From the NCBI RefSeq assembly GCF_035222275.1, contig NC_085886.1, positions 2,232,001 through 2,296,000 of the forward strand: a stretch of DNA of 64,000 nucleotides, given 5' to 3'. The stretch is from Podospora bellae-mahoneyi (lineage: Eukaryota > Ascomycota > Sordariomycetes > Sordariales > Podosporaceae). Below, piece by piece: positions 46,115-56,500 of this stretch (its first letter is position 1; every line of letters begins with the position of its first letter). A program made the translations under genes and the position numbers. Below the pieces are notes generated by a model. That model did no database searches. It worked only from the letters and a program-made list of their open reading frames with translations, and had not been told where the DNA came from.

Positions 46115-47308
46115 ATGAGAAAATCCATCACCTCCCGCCTCGTGCGCCTCCCCCTCGAAGCAGCCCGGCAAACACCCCAACGTTCCTTCCCCGCCATCTT
46201 CGCCCGCGGCGGGACGTCAAACGGTTTAGTCATGTTCGAGCACGACCTCCCTCCCCGATCTCACTGGCCTTCTGTCCTGCCCAAAGTAATGGGTTCCCCA
46301 GATCCTCATGGTCGACAACTCGACGGGATGGGATCGGGGATCTCGTCCACGTCCAAGATCTGCGTGCTTTCCCCCCCGAGCAGGAAGGATGTAGATGTGG
46401 ACTTCACGTTTGTTCAGGTTGGTATCAAGGACGGGGTGCTGGACATGGGGGGGAATTGTGGGAATTTGAGCAGTGTTGTTGGGCCTGTGGCGTTTGATCA
46501 CGGGCTGGTGAAGAGGAGGGGGGTGGGGTTCAGAAAAGAGGGAGCGGAGGAGGAGATGGTGGGGTGTGTGAGGATATTTAATACTAATACAGGGAAGGTG
46601 GTGGAGAGTAGGTTTAGGGTTGGGGGGAATCCGTTGCGGTTTGACAGTGAGGGGGGGTATGAGATGGATGGGGTTGGTGGGAGGGGGAGTAGGGTTGTGA
46701 TGAGGTTTTTGGAGCCGGGGGGGGCGAAGACGGGGAGGACGCTGCCTACGGGGCGGGGGGTGGATGTGCTTAGGTTGAGGGGGGGTGGGGGGTTAGAGGC
46801 GAGTTTGGTTGATGTGGGCAATCCGGGGGTTTTTGTGAGGGTGGATGATTTAGGGGTTGAGGGGTGGGAGAGGTTGACGCCGGGGAGGGTGGAGGGGGAT
46901 GAGGATTTGAAGGGGAAGCTGGAGGAGATTAGGCAGGCGGGGGCGGAGATGATGGGGTTGGATCCGAGGGTTGAGAGTGTGCCGAAAGTGGTGATGGTTT
47001 TTCCTCCTGAGGTGACGGCCAGGGAAGGGGGGAAGGGGGCGAATATCAAGTGTTTAGCGCTGTCGATGGGGCAGGCGCACAAGGCGGCTCCGTTGACGCT
47101 GGCGTTGTGTCTTGGGGCGGCGGCGAGGCTGGAGGGGACGATTCCAAATCAGCTTGCGGTAGGGCTGGATGCTGAGAGTGGCGTTGTTACTATTGAGCAC
47201 CCGAGTGGTAAGCTTGATGTGGGAGTTACGGTTGAGGACGGGAAGATTGTCTCGGCCGAGCTGCACAGGACTGCCCGGGTGCTGATGAAAGGGAAGGTTT
47301 ATTACTAG
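46115..47308 (+). CDS. PrpF-family (2-methylaconitate isomerase-like) protein
   Basis: An intronless frame of 397 aa. The first ~25 residues (MRKSITSRLVRLPLEAARQT) are Arg-rich and presequence-like. The body matches the PrpF/AcnD-accessory fold: FPAIFARGGTSNGLVMFEHD near the start, then DGMGSGISSTSKICVLSPP, FVQVGIKDGVLDMGGNCGN, VRIFNTNTGKVVESRF, VDVGNPGVFVRVDDLGVEG, KCLALSMGQAHKAAPLTLAL and EHPSGKLDVGVTVEDGKIVS. Bacterial PrpF isomerises 2-methylaconitate in the methylcitrate cycle. Fungal members are stand-alone and their substrate is not established, and no methylcitrate genes lie nearby. After about 46400 the coding strand becomes extremely G-rich (GGG and AGG codons). Confidence 0.88.
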   Translation: MRKSITSRLVRLPLEAARQTPQRSFPAIFARGGTSNGLVMFEHDLPPRSHWPSVLPKVMGSPDPHGRQLDGMGSGISSTSKICVLSPPSRKDVDVDFTFVQVGIKDGVLDMGGNCGNLSSVVGPVAFDHGLVKRRGVGFRKEGAEEEMVGCVRIFNTNTGKVVESRFRVGGNPLRFDSEGGYEMDGVGGRGSRVVMRFLEPGGAKTGRTLPTGRGVDVLRLRGGGGLEASLVDVGNPGVFVRVDDLGVEGWERLTPGRVEGDEDLKGKLEEIRQAGAEMMGLDPRVESVPKVVMVFPPEVTAREGGKGANIKCLALSMGQAHKAAPLTLALCLGAAARLEGTIPNQLAVGLDAESGVVTIEHPSGKLDVGVTVEDGKIVSAELHRTARVLMKGKVYY

Positions 47309-49079
47309 GATTCTACCCGGGCAGCCGTGTCTGGAGACGGCTATGGATTCCTCTGTCTTGATCCCGGCCGCCGCCGCCGCCGGGAAGTGAACAGAGTCCC
47401 GAAGATGAATACTAGGCTACGACACTACCAGACTTGGCTTCTGCAAGAAGATGACGGGTTACATCTGCGATTTACTAGGGTCATACCAAACGCCCTTGCA
47501 TATCAGAATTCCTTCCCGGGCCGAACGTGAGCCACGGATGACATATAATGGAAGAATGCTTGGAACTTTCTGATCAAGGCTTCAAGGACATATAGTATCT
47601 ACCGGTGACGACCGGACAAGCTGGTGGAGATGGGAAAATTGCCATGTCCCAGTGTGTCTTTGCTGACCCATTGGCGGTGGCTGACGTGAGATCCCAGCTG
47701 CCCGGTAACAGCGCACTTTCGGAGGCTTCGACAACTCCACCATCGCCGGATCTTGGCCTCGCGCATCCTCATACAAGCCAGCCATGGAAAGCTATTGGCT
47801 ATTTACCGGATTCTGGATGGTTCAAGATACTAGAATATAACAACGGGCATTTATGCGCCGTACTACAACTTCGTCCAACGATCTACCCGTTGGGTCCCGC
47901 TGATGCCCGGCCGGGGATGATGGTGGAAATAACCTTTTTTTGTTCCCCTCTTCTATGTCATATTGTCAAGGATCTCGCTTGCCAGTTATGGAAATCGTCA
48001 GACGTCGCCGAGGGAGGCACTATTGCAAGTCCAGCAGTAGCACGCGCTTGTCTCCGTCAATGTTCCATCCGTGGAACTCATTCCAGCTATTGTAAGCTGG
48101 AGCCTGATTGACTAAGCTGCATATCCAGCTATACGGGAATTGCAGAGGGGATCGGTGTCTTGGACGTTCAGAGATGGAGGCTCACTCTTGATTTGAGTGA
48201 CATGCCGAGGAGATAGCTCTTGGCATATGTTTTGACTGAGGTCTTCTCAGTGACTTTCTGAAGAGAAAGGACGCGATAGTCATCATATATGCGAAACAGA
48301 TTACTCATACAGCCCTGGTGGATATGCTATTATTTGACCTCTGAGAACTTAGCGCATTTTGTTTTATAGGGCTTCCAGCGGAGCTCAAAGGGGCAACTCG
48401 TGGAGAACAGCACAGGATGATTTGCCTCAGGAAATGGAACGAACCTCGTATATGCTTGGATCAAGCTTCCGTATGCGGTAGTGTTTCCAAGATGAGGTTA
48501 GCTCCGATGGTGGTCACAGAGCGCCACGGTATGCTTTCCATTGCCTTTCTACCTCACCTTACAGCGACATCCCTACTGCAGTATATACATGCAGCATTGA
48601 TCTATCTGTCAGTTTCTGCAGCCTCGTGAGGTGTCGTAGCGGTGGGGCCTAACAAGATGCTTCTCGGGCAGCGGTCTTAATAGGGCATGGTGGTTTTGGT
48701 CAGTTCCATCTTCCATCATGTCCAGCGGCCGCCATAGAAGCCCGCGCAGCAGCGTGTCACATAGGCAATTCCACAACTTGCATGTCATTGTTTAGCTCCA
48801 TCTGTAGTAACATAGCAGAGCAGGCAGACAGAAAACAGGGACATGGGCAAGGCCATGGTCAAGGAACAGGCGAAGCACGATATGCTTATAAACTTTATCT
48901 TGCAGCCGGTTCCCTTGCTCCTTGGAACTTGTGGGCGTCTAGCATTTCATTGTTATATCGACGATTTATTTTCTTTCGAACCAACCCCTTTTCGTCGTCC
49001 AACTGCAAGAGTGGCCCACCCATCTCGCCCTCTAGCCAAGACCAGAATCTGAGAACTCACACGCCGCCGACCAGACAAC
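47309..49079. other. Gene-free 1.8-kb stretch before the transcription-factor-like gene
   Basis: The longest frame (47605-48111, +) has no recognisable domain and weak coding character, so I do not call it. The right end is probably the leader of the 49080 gene. Confidence 0.4.
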
Positions 49080-51169
49080 ATGGACCACTTCAATGCGACT
49101 GTCAAGGATGGGAAACTGGTTAATACTCGTCGCGGACTTCAAGTGTCGCGGCAGAAGTTTAATGGGATATCGTTTGTGAATACCTCAGCTCAGGATTCTT
49201 CGTCTTCTGGCACACAATCGTTTCGGTTGACGAAGGAGTCTCCTTCAAAGTCCACATCTCTTTTAGAGATCAAATTCGCCGATACAAGCAACGAGTTACA
49301 GTCTGCTGGGGCAGCTACAAGTGTACAAGAAGGGCAAGGTCGAACGCCAAATTTCAGCTTCGTGTCGGAAACGGGACAACAGCACCAGGCCAAGAAGCAA
49401 CCACGGCGAAGAGCAACTCCAAAGCCAAAGGGACAGCAAGACCACCGAAGAAACTCGGCCTCACCATATTTGTCTTCTCCCGACTCTCGTCCACCATCCC
49501 GGTCATCTGTTGCTACACCACCGCCTCGGTTGGAAGAGACAGCATTCCAGTTCTTTGGCTCTTCTTTTCCAACCTCACAACGGCAGCCTCAACTCCACCA
49601 ACAGCCTTTTCTCTCTCCTACAATTCAGGAGTATCATGCCCCCCAGCAGCAGCATCTACAGGTCAATAGCCTTACTGCCATTACCTCTCCACCACTACCG
49701 TCGCCTTGGCCGCCAGCCGAATCAGCCACCTACCCCCCACCGTTCTCCCCTTCCCAGTCCGGCTGGGAGCTCTTCCACCACTACAACACTCACCACTTGC
49801 CTCTCCAGCTCTACCCCTACGAAGACATTGTGACCTACAATCCCGCACGCTCAGACAATAACGAGAGCTCTATCGGCTTCTCTGATATCGCCGCTTTTCA
49901 CTGCGTTCTAATGTGTGGGGCAATAGCTGAGGCTGTCCTAAACCGTCAGCACCACTTGGCATCTGAATCCGAGACGGAACCAAGAGGGTTTGCATATCAC
50001 ATATCGAAGATATGCGCCATATTGAACAAGAAGCTAGACGGGAGTGAGGGTGGAGGGGTGGATGCGATAACACTGCATTGTATTGCGATGTTGGCTTGGA
50101 TGGGGGTCCGTTCATCTACTGTCTCTTTTTTATCATTTGTGAACGAGGCTAACATGAAAACAAATAGTGTTATGTGGGAAGGCTAGATCACTGGGATATG
50201 CACATGCGAGGACTCCAGAAAGTGCTCGATGTACTAGGAGGGCTAACAAGCCTGCCAACGTGGGTGGTAAGGAGGATACACACGTAAATCAGCTCCCTAT
50301 TTTGGCCTTAACCACTCAAACTAACATGAAAATCCAGCGCCGACCTCAAAGGAGCCACAGCCCTCGCCTCAACTCCCTATCTCCCGCTCACCCGCTCTCT
50401 AATTCCCTCAGCCACAACCGCTATCCTACCACCAGCCCAACTAGCTCACACTACCCACACGATCAACTCCATCCTCCAACCCCTCGACATCCACCTCTCC
50501 GTCATAACAACCCTAATCACCTTGTCAAACTTCACCTCAGCAGTCCATCTAGCCCGACAGTCAACTACCAGCTCCATGAGATTCGACCCCTACATCTTTA
50601 CAGAAGAACTCCAATCCGTCACATACGACCTTCTCACCCTGCCCAACCCACTCAGCAAACACTCGGAAGAAACACCTCTAGACATTACACCAACTCTCGA
50701 ACAAGCCCTCCGTATATCCTCCCTCCTCCTTCTCAAAGACCTCCTCCCCGACCACCCCCGCAACCTCGGCGGTTACACCACTTTGGTCGGCCTACTTCGA
50801 CACCATCTCCAGATTATCACTCAGGTTGTTTCACCAACACACAACCTACTTGTCGATCCACAACTCCGGCAACATCACGGAAGAAAGAAAGAGCTGAGAC
50901 AGGTACTGACCTGGGTCTGTCTAGTGGGTGATGTAGCAACTCAGAGAGCAAAACAAAATGACTGCCGCTACCGAGAAGCTAGCGACAACACCGTTCTTGA
51001 GGAAGATCAAAAGGAGTATTCACGGGAGATATTTCAGAGTTGTCTAGTCTCCGTTTTTGGTCCTGATAATAACACTGAGGATCTCGCCTTGGTCGATCTA
51101 TTCAAGTTGGGAGATGTTATATGCAAGAAAGGGGATGATCTTGAAGGGGTTGTTTCACTACTTGGATGA
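49080..51169 (+). CDS. Fungal transcription-factor-like protein (Fungal_trans_2/tachykinin-family type)
   Basis: There are three exons, 49080-50105, 50168-50283 and 50338-51169, giving 657 aa. Donors are GTCCGT and GTAAAT; the latter was chosen because it alone restores the frame (TWVVRRIHTADLKGATALAS). The N-terminal ~230 residues are Ser/Pro/Gln-rich with a basic patch (KKQPRRRATPKPKGQQDHRR) but no Zn2Cys6 cluster. The C-terminal region shows the helical layout of fungal regulator middle domains: IGFSDIAAFHCVLMCGAIAE, TLHCIAMLAWMG, then CYVGRLDHWDMHMRGLQKVL, which is the most conserved signature. Proteins of this kind are widespread and uncharacterised, and the missing DNA-binding domain makes a direct transcription-factor role uncertain. 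Confidence 0.75.
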
Positions 51170-52249
51170 TAGATGGTTTTAGTCGAAAATACAAAGAACC
51201 CTGGATTACACAACTGTAGATATAGACAGGCAAGGGGAGGGGAAAGACTTAGAGTTTATGGTTGTTTAAGATGAAGGGAATGTACTCGATAGGGAGTGGG
51301 TTGAGAGGGAGGGGATTGGACAGAAGGCTGCTGTGTTTGTTGCCTTGCTGGCTTCTGCGACCCAGTTTATGGAAGTATTGTTAAAAACAGCAGTTTGCAT
51401 CCTGCATCAGATGCCCAGGGCAAAGGCAGAATAGAGTTTCGAGCCATCGTGTTACACGACTAGGTCTTCACTGAGGCGAGTTCTCAGAACCAACTTAGAT
51501 TATAATGGCTTTTAAGAGCGATTGTTGCTGTAAAAGTGGACCAGTGGTGTTGCTTCTTGTGAGTACAAAGTCTGCAGTTGCAAGGACCTTTTATTTAAAG
51601 TTGTAATTACAAAGAGAAAGGTCACAAAAGACTCTGTCAAGTACAAAATAAAATAGAGAGAGGTAAAGTAAATAAACAGGGGTATTTCACTGACAACAAA
51701 GTCCTTACTTAATCTCTATCCTCTTGAGAAGAGAAAAGAGCGGAACGAGGTCTTTGGAGGAAAGAGCAAACGAGTCAAGGATCTGCCTTCTGGAAGAGAG
51801 ACTGAGGTTTGTGTCGCTTCTTCCTTCTCAATCCTGGAGTGGCTTGAGAGAATGAAAGAGAGCGGACTGCTTTATAAATGCATTTAAAGAGGATAGAAGG
51901 CGCTAGCTCTTGTGTTTTATGCGTTAAATATATCTTTCGAGGCATTTTTCCTAGTGTTTAAGGCCTATATTTGATCTTTTCACATATATTGCTTCTCTTC
52001 CAAGGCCCATTTATTATCTTTTTACGCCTACTTGTTATATTTTAGAGTCTATTTACAATATTTCAAAAGTCTATCCTTTATCTTTCAAAGCTTTGACATG
52101 AGGTTTAATAGCCTATATGCTTGCTATATTTTTGTATTTACAACGCCCTCGCTCCTTCCTGAGGACTTATAACGCAGCAAATGTATGTCTAACCCTTCTT
52201 AATGTTACATAAGTTAGATCTTTTTGTTTTAGCTGGTGCTGATCATGAC
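51170..52249. other. A+T-rich non-coding repeat-like region
   Basis: No gene. GTTGTAATTACAAA at 51600-51613 and a 13/14 inverted match near 52133-52146 bracket about 547 bp. Inside are a TATA-like TTATAAATGCATTTAAA block near 51871-51888 and, at 51960-52090, diverged short units resembling GGCCTATTTATTATCTTTT. This looks like a decayed non-autonomous element, perhaps related in style to the 4.5-kb MITE. The family is not assignable. Confidence 0.4.
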
Positions 52250-53555
52250 TTCGTAGGGTTCAAGGCTGTTGATCACGAGTCACTCGAGCCTAGTGGTCGT
52301 CTTGACATCGATAAATTCATTGCCGATACTGACGATGCCTCTAGAGCGGAATGAAACTACACAACGTCCATTTCCTCTGTACCAACACAACAGCTTCATG
52401 CTGTTATCAAGCAACAAGCTGTCGATGCCCGATTTCTTTCTTCGAAGAACAAACTGGGTGCGAGGCATCGTACCGAGCAGAAATTCCTTGCTCGATTGCC
52501 TCCAGCTGACCAGAGGCTACTGCACTCCGAGGCTCGCCTCAGGGAGGTTGTACGTGGCCGATCAACATGGGAGGCGGCTGATGTCGATGTGTCCGAGTCC
52601 ACAGGTGATGATGACATTGTCTGGGAGATGGTTCCTCTGTCAGTCTCTGTGGACCTTGAGGACCCATCCCTAGACCGTTCAGAGGCCTTGTTTTATCGGA
52701 CATTGGACATTTCTTCCAGTATGACGAACAAGCCTTACCGGCAGTTCATTGATGCGCATGGTCCCGTGCGCTCTTTGAGTTGCTGAAAAGGTGTGTTGAC
52801 CCCAATATGTGAACTAACGTTGTCGTTCCAGGTATAATTGCGGACCTGACACACCTTCAGGGTCTAGAGGAGGGTGACCTTCCCAACCGCCCAGGATGGT
52901 ATCTCGGAGTCGGCGAGGATTCTGAAGACCCCACATTTTCGAGTTATATGTCGGCCAAACGAGGGATACCATCATGTCCAGGGTGAGCTGTCACAAGAGG
53001 CACGCAATTGCTTTGCAGGTCCTATTGGCGACAGGACAGCCTTTCGACGTGTTTGGTGGTGTCGGGAAAGCCGCACTGTTTTGCTTGGTCTGGGCTGCCA
53101 CAAGCACCAGACGCTTCAAGTTTCTCTCTCTTGGGACAGATGTAAGTACTTTCAACCACTCCAACCAGTTGTGGCTGAACATCGTGGAGATGTATTTCTC
53201 CCTGATGTTCCAGTCCCTTCATACAGGTACGTTGAGAAAGTATCTTGGGGCAGAGCAAGTGAGGGCTCCAAACCTTAGAGTCAACATTGCCCTGCCTCTT
53301 TACCAAGGATTTAGGAACGATGCGAACCGCGCAACCTTGACGTGCCTGGCATCGGAAGACCCTGAGGTCGTTGGGTTTGCCAAGGAGCAACTCGAGCGTA
53401 ACCTCGCCATCGGAAAAGCCAAGCTGGCCGAGCTCAACTGGGCTCCGATCACCCGGGCAATGAGAAGACTGTCGCCCATCTGGGCGGGACGAACTCGCAA
53501 CCTCGACCGTTCAAACGGCGACCCGGAGGAAGTGGAAGTGATATGTGTCCAGTGA
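52250..53555 (+). pseudogene. Decayed GIY-YIG-nuclease-like gene
   Basis: Three coding-like blocks lie in different frames. Block 1 (about 52250-52786) encodes RLPPADQRLLHSEARLREVV and WEMVPLSVSVDLEDP, with a TGA at 52352-52354. Block 2 (from about 52832, after a GTTCCAG acceptor) encodes DLPNRPGWYLGVGEDSED. Block 3 (to 53555) encodes FELYVGQTRDTIMSRV, SCHKRHAIALQVLLATGQP, LWLNIVEMYFSLMFQSLH and further text. GWY ... YVGQT followed by Arg and His-Lys-Arg matches the GIY-YIG core, with EMYFSLMF supplying a possible Glu. Blocks 2 and 3 meet around 52930 with a one-base frame change and no intron of acceptable size, so about two disruptions are needed to explain it. A misassembled or polymorphic gene is an alternative. 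Confidence 0.5.
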
Positions 53556-56500
53556 GGTTTCACAACCGTGGACACAACTCCGGCTTTCCACATCCTCACT
53601 GGCGCCTGTGTCGTCCGAAAGGGCTGATGTTATACGTGTACACGGAATCCAAGCGACGTTCCTGATGCCAGGAAACGTCCCTGAAAGATCCTGTACCCTA
53701 TCGAACTCATCGCTCATGTTTTGTGGCATCAAATCTGAAAGGCGCCAGTCCTCGGGGTTTGTCTCACAGAACGAGTCGATATCATCATCTTCAGCTTTGG
53801 GCCATTTAGCTGTATCGGACCATGATTGCCCTCAGTCAACGTCTCCATGCGTGAAAATTGGTGCCTTGGTTGCTGTATCGAGCCTGCTACATGGGATTGG
53901 ATTCCGGGCCTTGGTCCTCATCCTCATGCATGTTAGCCGTGTTTCCTCGATAGCGTCGGTTGTGTCTTGCACTGTATTAGATCAGGACTTCTGTCTTGCA
54001 TCTTCATACGTGACGAGCCTCATCTCTTCGCAGCTGGATCGTGGTCATTGTGATCGAGATGGTGCCCGCGGTTGTTAGCAATCGCAGGGTTCTCTCGACA
54101 CGAAGGCTAGGATTAGGTCATCTTCATAGTACAATCGAACAGCCTTGTTCAATTGTAGTGGAGATTATTCAGGGCGGTAAAAGGGCATTTCCGTCCTTTT
54201 AAGCCTTGAATGGTGTCCGTCTTTCTATTCAGGGGTTTGTTTGTGTTTTTTTTAGTTCGGGGTGGGTGTCCGTCTTTCTATTCACACTGCCGCCCTTTTT
54301 TTTTTTTTGTTGAGGGAAGTTCGTCTTTTTCTGCACCCTTTTGTACTTGGGGGTCAGGAGGAGTGTCGGTCTCCGTCTTGCGAGGTGGGGTTACTTGTTT
54401 TCACTCGAAAGAGAGGGTGAGGGGCGTGGTGGAAATGTGGGAGCCCTTGTGGCATCGAATATGTTTTCCTGGTGTAGGTAAGAGGGGTGTTGGTGTCGTC
54501 CATCGTTTTTCATGAGGGTGTTTGTGTGACTCTTGCTGGCGTGGCTCATATTGTCGGTACGGAGTAATGTTCTGGGGGAATTGGTTGCATAGTGGTTGAG
54601 GAACGGGTCGATGATTAGTGACGATGGGGTTGGTGATCTCAAAGGTCATGATGCTTTTTTGGTGAGAGCTGTTTCCCTGATGGCGCGCTTTATTTTGTTT
54701 GCGAGATGATGCTGATCTTCACAGGCGGTGGTAGTAGTCAGGTGTGAGTAGGTCTCCAAGGGGTTCTCTGAGAGCCGTGGGGTGTGGGATTGGGGTACGT
54801 CTGGTGCGATGCAGGATTCAGGGTCGTTGAGTTCGGGACGAGGGCGCAAAGTGGAATTTCGGGCTTTGTTGAAATACCCTTCGGAGGAGTTCACATGGGG
54901 AAAGTTCTCGTTGGTCGTGTCAATGACATGCGGGTGGTGGGTGTGCTGGAGTTGATTCCATGGTAAAGTTGATCCCTCGATGTTGCTGACCAAATACTGT
55001 CTGATATGACTGACCTGGCGGGTTAGAGCAAGGAACGGTAGGGGGCGTGATGGAAAGATATATCGTTTCAGCGCGCGTCCTTTCTCACACCAAACGGGTA
55101 CGTTCATCGCAAACGCCTTCTGATCCCCGCGCGGAGCTTCCTCTAACATTTTGCAACCAGTCATGTAGGACCATACATCCATTTCTAAATTTGCGACTCC
55201 CTACCGTTATTTACCAATACCTCGATGCCCGCCTTTGCGTGTACCAAAGGAGTCAAAAGAGCGTTCGTGGGCCAGCTACATCGACAGCCGTTCCGTCGAC
55301 AACCAGCTTTGCAAGTGTGAACCAACAACGATTTCAGCAACCAACCCCTAGTGCTCTGCCCAAGACTTCCTGCTAGGACAATCAGCTTTCTGCCAAACTT
55401 ATCCCCTGGCCCGGCGACATGAAACGGTGCGGACCGCCAACGAAAAGGTCAACGATTTCCGCGTGAGTGGAGCTGCCTCGCCCTGCGTATATGAGCGTCG
55501 ACAAGAAGCCCAGAGGGCAGAAAGAGCACAGGAGCAGTCATCAGCAGTCATCAACCAAGAGATTTGTGTGGAGGACGGCAGGCCTTCGCAACCATGACCG
55601 CTGCCCATTCGACACAACATGCGCTCCGGGAAGTTCAGCGTCCAGTCTCTCATCACGCCGAATAGTCATTTCCATCACCCAGAACTACATACAACTTCAG
55701 ACGATGGCACTGTCAAACCAGTCAACAAGGACATTTAGTTCCGGCATACAACACGCGCGTCCAACAGTCCGAACAATCACCATCCTCACCCACCAGTCCA
55801 CCGTACAGATCATAAATCACGACCGCGGTGTCGACCGACTAAATTCTCATGGCTTATGCCATCCAGCTCATACAGTATAATGGCCTGGGCCCTCATCAGG
55901 GTGACCAGGCCTCCACCTGACCAGTATCAACATCACGAACAAACCACCTGAACCCTGTCTCTCGGGTTCGCCACTGGTGCCGAAACTCTCACTATTCTCA
56001 TCACCACTGCCTCCGATAATGATGCCTTGTTCGTTCTTTTGACCATCACAGATGCCCGACTCAAGCTGCGGTTCAATCACCATCGCAGCGGTCGCAATGA
56101 CAAAAGGCCCCACGACCAATTGATCATCACGGCAATTACTCAACTTCACCATGGGCCACCTAGCCCGACTGAGGCAATCTCTGGAGGGCTGAGAATGATG
56201 GCCGAGGTCCTGTCCAAGCAACCTGGAAGACTGGAAGTTGGATGAAGGAATATCCTAGTTTCTGTATTAACGAACATGTTACTTTAGGTATCAAGATCTG
56301 ATATAGCTTCCTGTAATTTTCTAGACTAAGGACTCTGTATAGCCTGACGAGATTGGTTGAAGAAGATGGACTCTCAAGCCAGATCAGACAACACTTGTTT
56401 TAAGAAGAACCTCCGTCTTGCCTTGAATCGAGATGAAATGATTCACCGCGCTATTTTCCAGACTCACACTCCAAAACTGTGGGTTGTCTGGAGATGGAAT

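Noticed and set aside
47605-48111. 168-codon + frame between PrpF and the transcription-factor-like gene
   Set aside because: No recognisable motif, weak coding character and no supporting splice signals.
52974-53020. 36-nt GTGAGC ... TTTGCAG intron in the GIY-YIG relic
   Set aside because: Shorter than any other intron in the window, and it does not restore the downstream frame.
53545-54078. 177-codon + frame after the GIY-YIG relic
   Set aside because: Ser-rich, no domain, overlaps the end of the better-supported frame, and lacks splice partners.
54646-55182. 178-codon minus-strand frame
   Set aside because: No recognisable family or domain; it may be chance. Kept only as part of the gene-poor region description.
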